Of a stretch of 64,000 nt of DNA, positions 27,143 to 37,326 are shown in pieces. Position numbers and translations under genes: made by a program. This stretch comes from CAJCJE01 sp963818685 (GTDB taxonomy: Bacteria > Actinomycetota > Actinomycetes > Mycobacteriales > Pseudonocardiaceae), in NCBI GenBank assembly GCA_963818685.1, contig CAWFTJ010000001.1:709094-773093 (forward strand). Reading direction: 5' to 3'. Positions within the stretch are counted from its first letter, which is position 1; each line of letters opens with the position of its first letter. The notes beneath the pieces were generated by a model. That model saw only the letters and a program-made list of their open reading frames with translations, was not told where the DNA came from and did no database searches.

Positions 27143-27999
27143 GTTTTCATCGTCGGCCGACCGGGCTGCGGCCGGAGGCCGTTGCCGTCACGCCGGAGAA
27201 CGCGGGCTGGGAGTTCAGCGGCCTGCGCGTGCTGCACCTCGACGCCGGTGAGGGCGTCGAACTGGCCACCGGCGAGCACGAGACCCTGGTGGTCCCACTT
27301 GCGGGTTCGTGCACGGTGTCGACCGACGGGGAAACGTTTGCGCTCAGCGGTCGGCCGAACGTGTTCGCCGGCCCGTCCGACTTCGCGTACGTGCCGATCA
27401 ACGCGACCATGCGCATCGAAACCGTCGAAGGCGGCCGGTTCGCACTCCCGTCCGCGCGTGCCACCCGGGCCTTTCCTGCCAGGTACGGGCCGGTGGCGGA
27501 CGTGCCGGTGGAACTGCGTGGGGCGGGCCGGGCGAGCCGGCAGGTGCACAACTTCTGCACGCCGGACACGTTCGACGCGGACAAGCTGATGGCGGTCGAG
27601 GTGATCACGCCGGGCGGCAACTGGTCGTCCTACCCGCCGCACAAGCACGACGTGCACACCGACGACGAGCAGCGACTGGAAGAGATCTACTACTTCGAGA
27701 TCGCCGGCCACGGCGGCGCGGAGGGCATGGGCTACCAACGGGTGTACTCCTCGGGCGCTGACCGGCAGATCGACGTGTTCGCAGAGGTGCGCACCGGCGA
27801 CGTGGTGCTGATCCCGTACGGCTATCACGGCCCGTCCATGGCCGCGCCCGACTATCACATGTACTACCTCAACGTGATGGCCGGACCGGACGCCGAGCGC
27901 GTCTGGCGGTTCAACGACGACCCGGCGCACGCGTGGGTCCGCGAGGGCTGGGCGGACCAGGACATCGATCCCCGGCTTCCGTTCGGGAGGGACACATGA
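27139..27999 (+). CDS. iolB: 5-deoxy-glucuronate isomerase
   Basis: 286-aa bicupin isomerising 5-deoxyglucuronate to 5-keto-2-deoxygluconate. Characteristic segments: VEVITPGGNWSSYPPHKHD, LEEIYYFEIAG with metal-binding His/Glu, VLIPYGYHGPSMAAPDYHMYYLNVMAG. GTG start; 4-nt overlap with iolD. Confidence 0.94.
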   Translation: MSFHRRPTGLRPEAVAVTPENAGWEFSGLRVLHLDAGEGVELATGEHETLVVPLAGSCTVSTDGETFALSGRPNVFAGPSDFAYVPINATMRIETVEGGRFALPSARATRAFPARYGPVADVPVELRGAGRASRQVHNFCTPDTFDADKLMAVEVITPGGNWSSYPPHKHDVHTDDEQRLEEIYYFEIAGHGGAEGMGYQRVYSSGADRQIDVFAEVRTGDVVLIPYGYHGPSMAAPDYHMYYLNVMAGPDAERVWRFNDDPAHAWVREGWADQDIDPRLPFGRDT

Positions 28000-29835
28000 C
28001 CACGATCCGGCTGACCACGGCGCAGGCCATCGTCCGCTGGCTGATCGCGCAGCGCACCGAGTTGCTCGACGGTTCCGAGGCGCCGCTGTTCCCGGCCGTG
28101 TTCGCGATCTTCGGGCACGGCAACGTGCTCGGCATCGGCAGCGCGCTGGCCGAGCATCGCGACGAGTTGCCGGTGTGGCGCGGGCACAACGAGCAGGGCA
28201 TGGCGCTGGCGGCGGTCGGTTACGCCAAGGCGAGCCAACGGCGCCAGGTCGGCGTTGCGACCAGCTCGATCGGCCCCGGCGCGTTGAACCTGGTCACGGC
28301 TGCGGGCGTCGCGCACGCGAACCGCCTCCCGCTGCTGCTTCTCCCCGGCGACACGTTCGCCTCCCGCGCGCCGGACCCGGTGCTCCAGCAGATCGAGTCG
28401 TTCGGCGACCCGGGCAGCACGGTCAACGACGCGTTCCGCCCGGTCAGCCGCTATTTCGATCGGATAGTGCGGCCCGAGCAGCTGCTGGCCAGCCTGCCGC
28501 AGGTGGCGCGTGTGCTGACCGATCCGGCGGACGTCGGTCCGGTCGTGCTGGCCCTCCCCCAGGACATCCAGGTCGAGTACTTCGACTTCCCGACCGCCCT
28601 GTTCGAGCCCGTCCTGCACCGCGTCCCCCGACCCCGCCCGGACCGCACCGCACTCGACTCGGCGGCGCGCGTACTCCGCGCGTCGACCAAGCCCCTGCTC
28701 GTTCTCGGCGGCGGCGTCCGCTACTCGGGTGCCGGCCACACCGCGATCGCCTTCGCCGAGCGGCACGGCATCCCGATGGTGGAGACGACCGCGGGCCGCA
28801 CGCTGGTGCCGCATGATCATCCGCTGCACGGCGGGCCACTGGGCATCACCGGGTCGGCCTCGGCGAACGCGCTGGCCGCGCGGGCGGACATGGTGCTCGC
28901 GGTCGGCACACGATTGCAGGACTTCACCACGGCCTCGTGGACGGTGTTCAACCCCGATGCGCGCCTTGTCGCGTTGAACGCGGCCCGGTTCGACGCGGTC
29001 AAGCACGGCGCGGTCGCCCTGGTCGCGGACGCGGACGAGGGCCTGCGCGAACTCGGCGACGCCCTCGGCGACTGGCGCGTGCCGCAGGACTGGAGCGCTC
29101 AGGCGGGTATCGAACGGGCGAAGTGGGACGCACACATCGACACCCTCCGCGCCGAGAGCGCGGGCCCGTTGACGTACGCGCAGGTGGTGGGCGCGGTCAA
29201 CGAGCAGTCCGGGCCTGCCGACTATGTGCTGACCGCCTCCGGTGGCCTGCCCGGCGAGCTGATCGGCGGCTGGCGCGGCACCGGCGAGTCCACAATGGAC
29301 GTCGAGTACGGCTTCTCCTGCATGGGTTACGAACTCGCCGGCGCGTGGGGCGCGGCCATGGCGCGGCCGGACGGCGTTGTCACCACGCTGCTCGGCGACG
29401 GTTCGTACCTGATGCTCAACTCCGAGATCTTCTCGGCTTCCTTCGCCGGCCACGGCTTCGTCGCGGTCGTCTGCGACAACGACGGCTACGCGGTCATCGC
29501 GCGGCTGCAGGAGGGCCAGGGCGGCCGGCCGTTCAACAACATGTATCCGGACTGCCGCAGCACCTCCGACGGCCGCGCCCGCACCGACTTCGCCGCGCAC
29601 GCCGCGTCGCTCGGCGCGGCCGTGTTCACCGTCGATGGCGGGCGTTGCCGAGTTCGACGATGCGTACCGGGCCGCGCGGAAGGCGGCCGCCGACCGGCCC
29701 GCCGTTGTCGTCGTGCGCACCCATCCGTCGTCCTGGACCGAGGCAGGCGCCTGGTGGGAGGTTGGCGCGCCAAGGGAGCGACCCGACGCGGAAAAGGCGA
29801 ACCAGGTGCGGTACCTGCATCAGCCGCGGGGCTGA
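27996..29835 (+). pseudogene. iolD: 3D-(3,5/4)-trihydroxycyclohexane-1,2-dione hydrolase, one frameshift
   Basis: ThDP enzyme opening the inositol-derived ring. Nearly complete: TTAQAIVRWLIAQ start, WRGHNEQGMALAAVGYA with the ThDP Glu, GDGSYLMLNSEI as the ThDP-Mg motif. The frame breaks at about 29637 (ACCGTCGATGG), after which the true C-terminus continues one frame over as AGVAEFDDAYRAAR...ANQVRYLHQPRG. Only one base is missing, with all motifs intact, so an assembly indel is likely. Last gene of the operon; iolA is not in the window. Confidence 0.88.
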
Positions 29836-29844
29836 TGTGATGGG

Positions 29845-30615
29845 ATGCACAGCATGCGACGGAACAGCATCCTGATCAGCGGCGCCAGTTCGGGCCTTGG
29901 CGCGCAGATGGCAAGGGAGTTCGCCGCGCGCGGCCGCGCGCTGGCCCTCTGCGCCCGCCGCACCGACCGTCTCGAACAGCTGCGCGACGAGCTGACGGCC
30001 AAGCACCCGGACGCGACGATCGCGATCCGCGCCATGGACGTCAGCGAACCCGACCAGGTGTTCGAGGGCGTGCGCGCGCTCGCGGCCGAACTCGGCACCC
30101 TCGATCGGGTGATTGTGAACGCGGGCGTCGGCAAGGGTCAGCCGATCGGCACCGGTGGGTTCGACGCGAACCTGGCGACCGTGCGCACGAACTTCGTCGG
30201 CGCGCTGGCCCAGTGCGAGGCCGCCATGGAGATCTTCCGCGCCACCGGCACCGGGCACCTGGTCATCGTGTCGTCGCTGGCCGCGTTCCGTGGCCTGCCG
30301 CGCAGGGTGACCGCGTACGCGGCGACGAAGGCAGCCATCGCGTCACTGGGCGAGGGCCTGGATGCGGAGACGCGCGCCGACAAGGCGCTGCGCGGCATCA
30401 AGATCACCACGCTGTTCCCCGGCTACATCAAGTCGGAGATGAACCCGGACCCTAACCCGAATCCGTTCATCTCGAAGACCGAGCCCGCGGTGCGCACGAT
30501 GATCACCGCGATGGAGCGGGAGGTGCGCAGCGCGATGGTGCCGCCGTGGCCGTGGGCGATCGCGGGCACCCTGATGAAGGTGTTGCCGTCGTCAGTGGTC
30601 GCCCGCTTCCTCTGA
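29845..30615 (+). CDS. SDR-family oxidoreductase
   Basis: 256-aa short-chain dehydrogenase: cofactor motif SGASSGLGAQMA, DVSEPDQVF, VNAGVG, catalytic Ser in VIVSSLAAF and YAATK with the Tyr/Lys pair. The basic residue after strand 2 (RRTDR) suggests NADPH. The C-terminal extension PWPWAIAGTLMKVLP is amphipathic or membrane-associated. Substrate unknown. It starts 10 nt after iolD; an ATG three codons downstream is an alternative start. Confidence 0.85.
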   Translation: MHSMRRNSILISGASSGLGAQMAREFAARGRALALCARRTDRLEQLRDELTAKHPDATIAIRAMDVSEPDQVFEGVRALAAELGTLDRVIVNAGVGKGQPIGTGGFDANLATVRTNFVGALAQCEAAMEIFRATGTGHLVIVSSLAAFRGLPRRVTAYAATKAAIASLGEGLDAETRADKALRGIKITTLFPGYIKSEMNPDPNPNPFISKTEPAVRTMITAMEREVRSAMVPPWPWAIAGTLMKVLPSSVVARFL

Positions 30616-30768
30616 GCGCCAGCTCACACCTACCGCTCACCCATTCGTGTACGCCGACTCGCGCTCTTAACCTGGAAACTATCTCCTGGCTATGGATGCC
30701 GGGTTTCCTGATAGGCAGCTGACCCGTTCCTGGCGCAGTGCCGCGCGCGATGACAAGGAGGCCGTGAC

Positions 30769-32076
30769 GTGGGCACGACCCAACTGACCGGATTGGACAC
30801 TGCGTTTCTCTGCCTCGACGGTCCGTCCGCGCCGATGAGCATTGGCGCGGTAGTCATCTTCGCGCCAACGGAAGCCAATCACCCGACCCTTCTCGTCCAG
30901 CTGCTCTGCGAACGCGCGCAGGCGATTCCCCGGCTGCGCAAGAAAATCGAGACGAACTGGTTCTCCCTGGGCGGCGTTCGCTGGGTCGACGACCCGAATT
31001 TCCAGGCGGGCCAACACATCTACACCCATCGCCTCGCCACCCGCGAGCTGACCGAGGTGGCCAGCTCGATCATGGCGCGCAGGCTGGACCTGAGCAGGCC
31101 GCTCTGGGAACTGCACCTGATCACCGGGCTGACCGGTGGCCGGTTCGCGATCGTGGCGAAGCTGCACCACGCGCTCGCCGACGGCGCGGCCGCCATCATG
31201 CTCAGCCTCGGCCTGCTCGACGGCTTCACCCCGACCGAACCCGAACCCGAGATCGCCCGCCCCACCCTGGTCGAGCGGCTGACCGGCCTGCCAGAGCAAC
31301 TGCGCAAGGCAAGGCACACCGCGGACATCACCGCGTCCCTGTTGCGCAACGCCCGCCCGATCGCCCAGGACTCCCCGCTGCGCGCCGACCCCTCGCCGCG
31401 TCGCGCGCTGGCCACCGTTCGGCTGCCGGTCGCGGACATCAAGCAGGTCAGGGCCGTCCACGGTGGTACAGCCAACGACGTGCTGCTCGCCGTGCTCAGC
31501 GGCGCACTGCGCGAATTCCTCGCCGACCGGGGTCGCCTGGTCGACAACCTCGTCCCGCGCGCGTTGATCCCGGTCAACCAGCGTCGCCGCGACACCGCGG
31601 CCCCGAACAGCGGCAACCAGCTCTCCGGCTACCTGTGCGACCTGCCGGTCAACGACGACGACCCGGCGGGCCGGCTGGCCTCGGTGCGCGCGGCCATGGA
31701 CGCGAACAAGGCGGCCGGACCGCTGCGCGGGCCGGGCGCGCTGCCGGTGATCGCCAACCAGGTACCGGCCGCACTGCACCGGCTCGCAACCCCGCTGCTC
31801 GGCAGGGGCGCCAACCTGCTGTTCGACACGGTCATCACCAATGTCGCGCTGCCCGGTGTGCCGCTGCACTTCGCGGGCGCGCGGCTGACCGAGATCTACC
31901 CGATGCTGCCCATCGCGCACGGCCACGCGCTCGGCGTCGCGCTGTGCACGTACCAAGATCACGTCCACATCGGACTGTACGCGAACGCCGACGCCCTGCC
32001 CGACATCGAGGCGCTGCGCGACGCGATCCCCGGCGCGCTCGAAGCGTTCGCGCCTGCGCAGGCCATGGCCCTCTAG
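30769..32076 (+). CDS. wax ester synthase / diacylglycerol acyltransferase (WS/DGAT)
   Basis: 435-aa acyl-CoA-dependent acyltransferase making storage triacylglycerol or wax ester. Catalytic HHALADG at 133-139, PLWE near 111, and the C-terminal NVALPGVPLHFAGA. GTG start with AAGGAGG at 30757. Its stop overlaps the convergent XRE gene by 4 nt. Confidence 0.93.
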   Translation: MGTTQLTGLDTAFLCLDGPSAPMSIGAVVIFAPTEANHPTLLVQLLCERAQAIPRLRKKIETNWFSLGGVRWVDDPNFQAGQHIYTHRLATRELTEVASSIMARRLDLSRPLWELHLITGLTGGRFAIVAKLHHALADGAAAIMLSLGLLDGFTPTEPEPEIARPTLVERLTGLPEQLRKARHTADITASLLRNARPIAQDSPLRADPSPRRALATVRLPVADIKQVRAVHGGTANDVLLAVLSGALREFLADRGRLVDNLVPRALIPVNQRRRDTAAPNSGNQLSGYLCDLPVNDDDPAGRLASVRAAMDANKAAGPLRGPGALPVIANQVPAALHRLATPLLGRGANLLFDTVITNVALPGVPLHFAGARLTEIYPMLPIAHGHALGVALCTYQDHVHIGLYANADALPDIEALRDAIPGALEAFAPAQAMAL

Positions 32077-32864
32077 CTCTCAGCCGCGCGCAGCACGTTC
32101 GCGGTGTGCGCGTCGGCCGGGAAGAACGACTCGATCGCCAACTCCGCCACGGTCACGTCCAGCGGTGTGCCGAAGGTGGCCACCGTGCTGAAGAACGCCA
32201 ACTCACCGTCATCGTGACGCAGCCGCAGCGGCACGATCACGCCGCTCGCGTCAGGAGGCCCCGGCTCGTCGCCGCCGGGGTAGGAGGACAGTTCCCTGTA
32301 CAGCTCGGCCAGGCGCGGGTCGGCCGTGACCGTGATCTGGCTGCGGAGTTGGGCGAGCAGGTGCGCGCGCCATTCGCCCAGGTTCGCGATCCGGGGCGCC
32401 ATCCCGTCCGGGTGCAGGCTCGCCCGCAGCACGTTGACCGGCGGTTCCAGCAGTTCGGGCGCGACCGAGTCCATCAGCAGCCGCGCGCTGGCGTTGCTGT
32501 CCACCAGGTGCCACCACCGGTCCACCACGATCGCCGGGTACGGCTCGTGCGCGGTCAGCACCTGGCCCACCGCTGCTCGGATGGCGGCCATCCGTGGCGC
32601 GTCCAGGCTGGTCTCGCCGTAGAGCGGGGCGAAGCCGGCCGCGAGCAGCAAACGATTGCGCTCTCGCAGCGGCACATCCAGCTGCTCGGTGAGGTGCAGC
32701 ACCATCGCCCTGCTCGGCGCGGACCGGCCGGTCTCAACAAAGCTCAGGTGCCGCGTGGAGATGTCGGCCCTGCTGGACAGCTCCAGCTGGCTCAGCCGGC
32801 GCTGCTCACGCCACTCGCGGAGCATCTCACCAACGGGCCTGCTGGTCATCTGGGTCGCGGTCAC
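32073..32864 (-). CDS. XRE-family regulator with MmyB-like ligand domain
   Basis: 263 aa: helix-turn-helix at about 12-70 (LREWREQRRLSQLELSSRADISTRHLSFVETGRS) and a PAS-like MmyB-type domain after it (PAIVVDRWWHLVDSNASARLL). Members of this family often regulate adjacent SDR or oxidoreductase genes and bind fatty acyl ligands; a link to the neighbouring SDR/WS-DGAT is possible but not shown. Confidence 0.88.
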   Translation of the reverse strand: MTATQMTSRPVGEMLREWREQRRLSQLELSSRADISTRHLSFVETGRSAPSRAMVLHLTEQLDVPLRERNRLLLAAGFAPLYGETSLDAPRMAAIRAAVGQVLTAHEPYPAIVVDRWWHLVDSNASARLLMDSVAPELLEPPVNVLRASLHPDGMAPRIANLGEWRAHLLAQLRSQITVTADPRLAELYRELSSYPGGDEPGPPDASGVIVPLRLRHDDGELAFFSTVATFGTPLDVTVAELAIESFFPADAHTANVLRAAES

Positions 32865-32985
32865 GCCCCGAGATTACGGAACCGAGCGCGGCGCGACCAT
32901 TACCTGCCAGGTAACCACTCCGCGACCGCGTGCGGACAGTGGTCTACGCCTACGAGATCAGGCTGGTCGTCCCGAGTTAGTGTCG

Positions 32986-33585
32986 CTAGGCGAACGTGCC
33001 CGCCTGCCGTTGCAACAACACCTGCTCGATCAGCGCGGCCAGGATCTCCTTGACCGACTCGCGCTGCCGCGCGTCGCAGTAGAGCACCGGCACGTTCGGG
33101 TTGACGCCGAGCGCTTCCCGGACCTCCTCCAGATCGAAGACGTCCGCACCGTCGAAGGTGTTCACGGCGACCAGGAACGGGGTGCCGTGCGCCTCGAAGT
33201 AGTCGAGCACCGGGTAGCAGTCCTCGATCCGGCGAGTGTCGGCGATGATCACGGCGCCGAGCGCGCCGTCGGTCAGGTCGTCCCAGAGGAAGTCGAACCG
33301 GTCCTGGCCGGGCGTGCCGAACAGGTACAGGATCAGCGTCGGATCAAGGGTGATCCGGCCGAAGTCGAGCGCGACCGTGGTGGTGTGCTTCGATTCGAGC
33401 AGCGAAGCGTCGTCGACCCCGATCGAGCGTTCCGTCATGGCAGCTTCGGTGGTCAGCGGCTCGATCTCCGAGATCGACCCGATGAACGTGGTCTTGCCGA
33501 CGCCGAAACCGCCGCTGATCACGATCTTGATCGCGGACGGGTACCCCGAGCTGTACCTGTCCGGGTAATCAGAGTGCCCTGACAA
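32986..33585 (-). CDS. conservon GTP-binding protein (CvnD type)
   Basis: About 199 aa small GTPase of the MglA/conservon class: Walker A GGFGVGKTT, G3-like FGTPGQDRF, VNTFDG as base-recognition motif. No ATG or GTG fits; the TTG at 33585 after AAGGA gives a 17-nt overlap with the DUF742 gene, as often seen in conservons. Last gene of a four-gene operon read from 37208. Confidence 0.9.
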   Translation of the reverse strand: MSGHSDYPDRYSSGYPSAIKIVISGGFGVGKTTFIGSISEIEPLTTEAAMTERSIGVDDASLLESKHTTTVALDFGRITLDPTLILYLFGTPGQDRFDFLWDDLTDGALGAVIIADTRRIEDCYPVLDYFEAHGTPFLVAVNTFDGADVFDLEEVREALGVNPNVPVLYCDARQRESVKEILAALIEQVLLQRQAGTFA

Positions 33586-34060
33586 GGTCTCTGATCCTTT
33601 CCAGCACGTGCTCAGGCACCTCTTGAGGCTCCCTGAGCTGAACAAGATGGTCTGTGTAGAGATCCGCCACGAGCACCCTGGCCACTCCGAGCGGCACTCC
33701 GATCAGCGCCGCGATCTCCGCGAGCGAAATCGGTGCCCGACACCATTGGACGATCTGCCGCTGCTCGAAGTGCAGCTGCGCGCTCAACGCGGTGGCTGTG
33801 GCGACCACCAACGTCTCGATGCGCAGCCCGTCGTGCAACGGCCGCGTGCGGCCCCCGGTGACGATGAACGGGCGGACGAAAACGTCCTCCTCTGATTCCT
33901 CGTCGGTCTGGGCCGCCGACTCGTTACCGAGTTCGTGCCGACCGCCCCCGTTCTCGTCGAACTCCGTTTCGTCGAACTGCGTCGACGTGTCGAACCAGGA
34001 CTTGGTCCTGGTGATCGGGATCATCCTGGGATCGGGTAACCGGGTGCCGTCATCGTTCAT
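33569..34060 (-). CDS. DUF742 protein (CvnC type)
   Basis: 163 aa; acidic N-terminal half, then the DUF742 winged-helix-like core FVRPFIVTGGRTRPLHDGLRIETLV and LGVARVLVADLYTDHLVQL. ATG at 34060 overlaps the roadblock stop by 4 nt (ATGA). Conservon partner thought to couple kinase/roadblock signalling to the GTPase. Confidence 0.92.
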   Translation of the reverse strand: MNDDGTRLPDPRMIPITRTKSWFDTSTQFDETEFDENGGGRHELGNESAAQTDEESEEDVFVRPFIVTGGRTRPLHDGLRIETLVVATATALSAQLHFEQRQIVQWCRAPISLAEIAALIGVPLGVARVLVADLYTDHLVQLREPQEVPEHVLERIRDLVRAL

Positions 34061-34482
34061 CTCAACAGCGTCTCTCTCAACTGGCCGATCAACGCGGGCG
34101 TCAGCAGAGCGCCGGCGCGTTCCACCAACAGCGCGATCTCGTACCCGATCAGGCCGACATCGCACTGGTCGTCAGCGAGGACCGCCACGCAGCTACCGTC
34201 CGAGATCGTCGAACAGAGCAGGAAGCCCTTGCGCATCTCGATCATGATGAGCTTCATGCCGCCGAACTCGTAGTACCGCGAGGCACTGCGAGCGAGGCTG
34301 GCCAATCCGGAGACCAGAGCAGCGAGCCGGTCGGCGGCGGTTCGGTCCAGTCCGCCGGACTTGGCGATCAGCAGCCCGTCCGACGACACCGCGACCGCGT
34401 CCAACACGCCGTCGGTCTCCCGGACGAAGTTGTTGATCAGCCAGTTGAAACTCTGCGGATCGGAGCCCAACTCAGCACTCAC
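34057..34482 (-). CDS. roadblock/LC7 domain protein (CvnB type)
   Basis: 141-aa roadblock fold: FNWLINNFVRETDGVLDAVAVSSDGLLIAKS, then RTAADRLAALVSGLASLARSAS. Such proteins act as GAP or scaffold for the MglA-like GTPase. Overlaps the kinase gene by 4 nt and the DUF742 gene by 4 nt. Confidence 0.93.
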   Translation of the reverse strand: MSAELGSDPQSFNWLINNFVRETDGVLDAVAVSSDGLLIAKSGGLDRTAADRLAALVSGLASLARSASRYYEFGGMKLIMIEMRKGFLLCSTISDGSCVAVLADDQCDVGLIGYEIALLVERAGALLTPALIGQLRETLLR

Positions 34483-37208
34483 CTGGAATCCTCCTCCTGC
34501 ACCAATGGCGATGGCCTGCCGTTCGTGCGTCCAGTCTGCCCTCGGTCCGGTTGCCCGGGGCCGTGTCCCTGCGCCTCACCGCGTTGGTGGCCTCGGCTGA
34601 ATGCCGCCAGCATGCCACCGACCTCGTTCGCGGTCCGTTCGCGATGTTGCCCTCCGCCGGATCCGTTCGGCCCGTTCCGGTCGCCGCCGTTGACCGATCT
34701 GCTCGGCGGCGCCTCATGCGACGCCATCGGCGCCCTGTTCGTGTTCTCGCCCCTGACCTGTCGCTTGACCAGTCCGTTGCGGGTGCGCTCTACCGGTCCG
34801 GCGTGGCTGCCGGTCCGGCCGGGTGCGATCGGCGGGCTCGGCCGGGACGGTGTCGGAGCGGGCGGCGGCGCGCTCGTCACCGGGCTGGGCAACTGCCGGC
34901 TCGGCACGGTCGACCGGGACGGCTGGCGCGGCGCCGGCCGCTCCCCGTTCGTCCTAGGCCCCCCGTTCGTCCTGGGCTCACCGTTGGTCCTGCTGGCCGG
35001 CGCGTCACGGTGCTGCGTAGGACGCGGTCCTCGGTTCTGCCCGGGGACCGACTGAGCTGGCCCCGCAGAGGGGCTCGTCGGCGTCGGCTTGCTGGCGGTC
35101 TTCGGTTCGACGAGCAGTTCGGCGGGAAGCAGCATGCGCGCGGTGATTCCGGTCACCGGCGAGTCGCCGACTTCGACCGCGATGTTGAGCTGCTTGGCCA
35201 ACCGGCCAACCACGTAGTGACCAAGGAAGCGGGTCGGCGCGACCAGGAAGTTCTCCTCGTCACGGAGCCGGGCACGTGCCCTGGCCAGGTCGGCGGCGGA
35301 CATGCCGACGCCGTAGTCGACGACCACCAGCAGGTAGCGGTCGCCGGTGCGGCGGCCGTAGATCTCCACCTCGACGTCGGGCGGAGAGAACATCAGGCCG
35401 TTCTCCACCAGCTCGGCGAGCATGTGCGCGACCTCGGTCACCACCGGGCCGCTGATCAGGGCGTCGTCCACCCTGCGCAGCACCACCCGCCGGTAATCCT
35501 CCACTTCGGACAGTGCGGCGCGGATCACGTCGGCGACCGGCAACGGCTGCGCGGACGGACGCGGGCTCGACTCGCCGACCAGGACCAGCAGGCTCTCCGC
35601 GTTGCGCCGCATGCGGGTGGCCAGGTGGTCCAGCTCGAACATGTTGCTCAGCGCGGCGGGGTCCAGCTCCTCCTGCTCGAACTTGCTGATCAGTGCGAGC
35701 TGCCTGCGCACCAGGTTCTGGTTGCGTCGGCCAAGGTTGGCCAGGGACGCGGTGGTGTTGTGCCTGATCAGGGCCTGCTGACTGGCCAGCGACAACGCCG
35801 CGCCCTGCACCCGGTCCAGCGCGCCTGCCATCAACGCGATCTCGCTGGCCGCCCCTTCCGGCACCGCGACCGGCGCGGGCGGTGGCACGCCTGCCGCGTC
35901 CGACGCGGTCTGCAACGCGGCGACCGCGTCCGGCAGGCGGCGGGCGGACACGTCGTCGGCTTCCTTCGCCAGCTGGCTGAGCGGGCCGATGACCGATCTT
36001 GCCGCACCGATGACCAGGGCGACCATGGCCGCGATGGTCAGCGCGGCGAGCACGCCCATGATCACCAGCAGCCGGGTCGCGCCGGCAGCGAGCGTGTTGG
36101 CCCTCGCGGTGATGTCCGCGCCGACGGACTGTTGCACGGTGCGGAGGTCGTTGATGACCGTGGTGATGGCATTGCCCCAGGTCGTCGGGTTGACCGTCAC
36201 CGGAAGGGTGCCGCCGACGCCGGCGATCGCGGTGCCTTCGTACTCGGCCGTCACGGTGGCCGCCGAGGTGGTCAGCGCGCCGGCCAGGGCGTCGTTCTCG
36301 TTCTGGGTGGCGAAGGACTGGAAGTCGGCAAGGGCCGCCGCCTTCTCCCCCAGGATGGTGGTGAAGCTGGTGTAGTTGTCCGGGGTGAAGCTGGTGCCGG
36401 CGAAGACCGCGTCGAGCAGGCCACCCTCCTGGCCGATGTACTCCTTGGCGTTTCCGAGCGCGTAGAGGGCCTGCAGGCCGCGCCGGAGGATGCCGTCCTG
36501 AGCCTGGTTGACACCGAGGTTGAGGTTGTTGATCGCGGAGATCGCGTCCGTGTAGAACTCGAAGGTCGACTGGCCCTCGGCCGATCCGCTGTCCACCGCC
36601 TGGCGGATGCCGCCCAAGCCGGACAGACCCGACAGCGCGGCGCGCACCTGCGGGGCGCCCGCGTCCGCGTTCGCCGGGTCGTCGATGGTGGTGTCGAGCT
36701 TGGCGATGGCCGCGTTCGTGCGCGCCCGCTGCGGCCCGAGCTGGGTGCCGAACTGCATGGCGCCGCCGAGCACACCGTTGGTGAGCGCACGCTCCTCCTG
36801 CAGTTCGTGCACGACGCCCTGCGCGGACAGCGCGACCGACACCGTTGCGCTGGTCTGGTTGGCCTGGGAGAACGCGCTGATCTGGTCGGCGACCAGGAAG
36901 CTGAGCAGCACGAACACCAGGACCAGGGAGAAGGCCAGGATCCGGATCAGTTTCGCCCTGATCGACTTCGGCCGGACAATCGCACGGAAACCGCTGGCCA
37001 GCAGGGCGAACGGCCGGACGAGCATCGGCTTGACCACGCCAGGGGCCGAAGCACGGCTCGACGCCGGTTGTGCAGGCACCGCATTGTGCGCACCGTGTCG
37101 CGTAATGCGGTGCTGCGTTTCAGCCGGGCCATCTTGATGACGCGCGACCACGACACCTCCGTCACTGGGCTCGCTCGGTCGCATGGCCTTTCGTCGCCCG
37201 CACACCAA
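34479..37208 (-). CDS. conservon sensor histidine kinase-like protein (CvnA type)
   Basis: Up to 909 aa: basic N-terminal tail, TM helix at about 88-108 (ILAFSLVLVFVLLSFLVA), extracellular nitrate/sulfonate-sensor-like helical domain to about 380, second TM (LLVIMGVLAALTIAAMVALVI), HAMP, a FELDHLATRMRRNAESLLVL dimerisation helix, and an ATPase domain with VAHMLAELVENGLMFSPP and VVDYGVGMS. A Pro/Arg-rich tail of ~200 aa follows. The ATG at 37184 is an alternative start. Head of the conservon operon. Confidence 0.92.
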   Translation of the reverse strand: MVCGRRKAMRPSEPSDGGVVVARHQDGPAETQHRITRHGAHNAVPAQPASSRASAPGVVKPMLVRPFALLASGFRAIVRPKSIRAKLIRILAFSLVLVFVLLSFLVADQISAFSQANQTSATVSVALSAQGVVHELQEERALTNGVLGGAMQFGTQLGPQRARTNAAIAKLDTTIDDPANADAGAPQVRAALSGLSGLGGIRQAVDSGSAEGQSTFEFYTDAISAINNLNLGVNQAQDGILRRGLQALYALGNAKEYIGQEGGLLDAVFAGTSFTPDNYTSFTTILGEKAAALADFQSFATQNENDALAGALTTSAATVTAEYEGTAIAGVGGTLPVTVNPTTWGNAITTVINDLRTVQQSVGADITARANTLAAGATRLLVIMGVLAALTIAAMVALVIGAARSVIGPLSQLAKEADDVSARRLPDAVAALQTASDAAGVPPPAPVAVPEGAASEIALMAGALDRVQGAALSLASQQALIRHNTTASLANLGRRNQNLVRRQLALISKFEQEELDPAALSNMFELDHLATRMRRNAESLLVLVGESSPRPSAQPLPVADVIRAALSEVEDYRRVVLRRVDDALISGPVVTEVAHMLAELVENGLMFSPPDVEVEIYGRRTGDRYLLVVVDYGVGMSAADLARARARLRDEENFLVAPTRFLGHYVVGRLAKQLNIAVEVGDSPVTGITARMLLPAELLVEPKTASKPTPTSPSAGPAQSVPGQNRGPRPTQHRDAPASRTNGEPRTNGGPRTNGERPAPRQPSRSTVPSRQLPSPVTSAPPPAPTPSRPSPPIAPGRTGSHAGPVERTRNGLVKRQVRGENTNRAPMASHEAPPSRSVNGGDRNGPNGSGGGQHRERTANEVGGMLAAFSRGHQRGEAQGHGPGQPDRGQTGRTNGRPSPLVQEEDSR

Positions 37209-37326
37209 AGGTTACGAGAAATGATCTCGTCACTACCCCGACTTCGGTTGTACTCGCCTGAAGACACCTGCGCCCAAAGACCGACGAATCCTATCTACAT
37301 CTGGCCCAGTCAGCTAGTCCGATCGG

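Noticed and set aside
27864..29720. 618-codon minus-strand frame opposite iolB and iolD
   Set aside because: Arg/Val/Gly-rich antisense shadow; iolB and iolD motifs are on the plus strand.
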